Of a stretch of DNA of 5,787 nt, positions 5,152-5,787 are shown in pieces (the first letter of the stretch is position 1; every line of letters begins with the position of its first letter). Below the pieces are notes generated by a model that was not told where the DNA came from, searched no databases, and saw nothing but the letters and a program-made list of their open reading frames with translations. The translations under genes were made by a program, and so were the position numbers. The DNA comes from an uncultured Clostridia bacterium (lineage in GTDB: Bacteria; Bacillota; Clostridia; Christensenellales; Borkfalkiaceae). The stretch lies in assembly GCA_934247855.1 (NCBI GenBank), contig CAKQKA010000091.1, positions 1-5,787 on the forward strand. Reading direction: 5' to 3'.

Positions 5152-5172
5152 ACAATCACTATCCAATATTTA

Positions 5173-5787
5173 TTACGACATTATATTATATATTTTTCGC
5201 GTAAAAAGCAACTGATTTTCGAGATAAAACTCAATTACGCCCATTTCCGTACCTGATTTTACAGGGTAACCGCCGTTATACGTCAAAAGAATTTTCTTGC
5301 TGACTCTAGACGCTTCATCTTCTTTTAGCGGATAGACTGCGTCTTGTTCGATATAACATGGCAACGTATAACCACTTTTTTCATATATTGCAACAGGTTC
5401 GTCATATGCTTGGAGTAAAACATTTTTATATTCGGCAAAACATTTCTCAAACAAACTCTCCGTTGTTTCATAAGTCGACGAATGATTAAGAACTATACAA
5501 ACAAGCGTCATATCGTTTTTTAATGCCGCAGACGCAAGACAACGCCCCGATTTTTTCGTGTATCCGGTTTTAATACCTTTTGCGTACGGATAAAAAGAAA
5601 GAAGTTTGTTTTTATTGACCAGAACTCGCTTATTATCACCCGTTCCGATCTCAATTTTCTTTGTTGAAACTATTTCCGAAAAAGTTTCGTTCTTCATACA
5701 ATAACCGCTTATTAAGGCAAGATCGTATGCGGTAGAAAAATGATTTACCGAATCCAAGCCATGCGGGTTCTCGAACGAGCTGTCAAG
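5173..5787 (-). CDS. C-terminal half of a second D-alanyl-D-alanine carboxypeptidase (DacB/DacF-like), 5' end outside window
   Basis: The frame is open to the right edge of the window; 204 residues are visible and the start lies beyond base 5787. It opens with LDSSFENPHGLDSVNHFSTA, a typical S11 peptidase stretch (F-x-N-P-H-G-L-D then H-x-S-T-A-x-D), followed by the KTG motif in KGIKTGYTKKSGRC (visible residues 71-83, K73-T74-G75). The SxxK and SxN motifs must lie in the missing part. A PBP5_C-like beta domain runs from about visible residue 125 to the end. The protein ends soon after, again without an obvious long amphipathic anchor. The TTG at 5757 that could be read as a start is internal, since conserved family sequence precedes it. 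It is divergent from the dac gene at 443-1627, not a recent duplicate. Its position upstream of rluB recalls B. subtilis dacB, which trims spore cortex peptidoglycan, but a vegetative role is possible. Confidence 0.9.
   Translation of the reverse strand, partial: LDSSFENPHGLDSVNHFSTAYDLALISGYCMKNETFSEIVSTKKIEIGTGDNKRVLVNKNKLLSFYPYAKGIKTGYTKKSGRCLASAALKNDMTLVCIVLNHSSTYETTESLFEKCFAEYKNVLLQAYDEPVAIYEKSGYTLPCYIEQDAVYPLKEDEASRVSKKILLTYNGGYPVKSGTEMGVIEFYLENQLLFTRKIYNIMS

Noticed and set aside
5152..5166. TTG start for rluB at 5166
   Set aside because: It adds five residues before the conserved MRINKFL start and has no better ribosome-binding site than the ATG at 5151; it cannot be wholly excluded.

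Overview
The window is AT-rich DNA that reads as a sporulation-gene neighbourhood of an endospore-forming Firmicute, most likely a member of the Clostridia. The evidence is a clear SpoIVB-type S55 peptidase, a SpoIIM-like membrane protein, two sporulation-type D-alanyl-D-alanine carboxypeptidases, strong GGAGG ribosome-binding sites and U-tract terminators. No mobile element, tRNA, rRNA or CRISPR array was seen.

Layout. The left edge (1-383, + strand) holds the C-terminal end of a multi-pass membrane exporter of the ArsP_2 / 'putative manganese transporter' type. It converges on everything else, which lies on the minus strand, and a long bidirectional terminator hairpin (391-437) separates the two. 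Read in the direction of transcription (right to left), the minus strand carries: the C-terminal half of a DacB/DacF-like carboxypeptidase (cut by the window edge at 5787); an RluB-family 23S rRNA pseudouridine synthase; a 39-residue membrane micro-ORF (4243-4362), easily missed; a 224-residue charged helical protein of unknown function that starts 4 nt after the micro-ORF stops and lacks its own ribosome-binding site; a strand-specific terminator (3528-3557) with a second inverted repeat behind it; then spoIVB, a spoIIM-like gene and a second dac gene.

How they fit together. The carboxypeptidase followed by rluB recalls the Bacillus subtilis dacB-spmA-spmB-rluB cluster, but spmA and spmB are absent and the two unknown small genes follow. 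The spoIVB - spoIIM-like - dac trio joins forespore-to-mother-cell signalling (SpoIVB), engulfment (SpoIIM family) and spore peptidoglycan trimming (Dac). By eye, a sigma-G-like promoter (GCATA, 17 nt, CATAATA) precedes spoIVB, and a sigma-E-like promoter (GCATAAT, 13 nt, CATAGAAT) precedes the spoIIM-like gene.

The most interesting points are two. First, the micro-ORF/coiled-coil pair looks translationally coupled and is not recognised. Second, the spoIVB/spoIIM junction has a hairpin that would pair with the spoIIM ribosome-binding site in read-through RNA, while the mother-cell-type promoter lies inside the same hairpin; this could insulate expression by compartment. Both are inferences from sequence alone.
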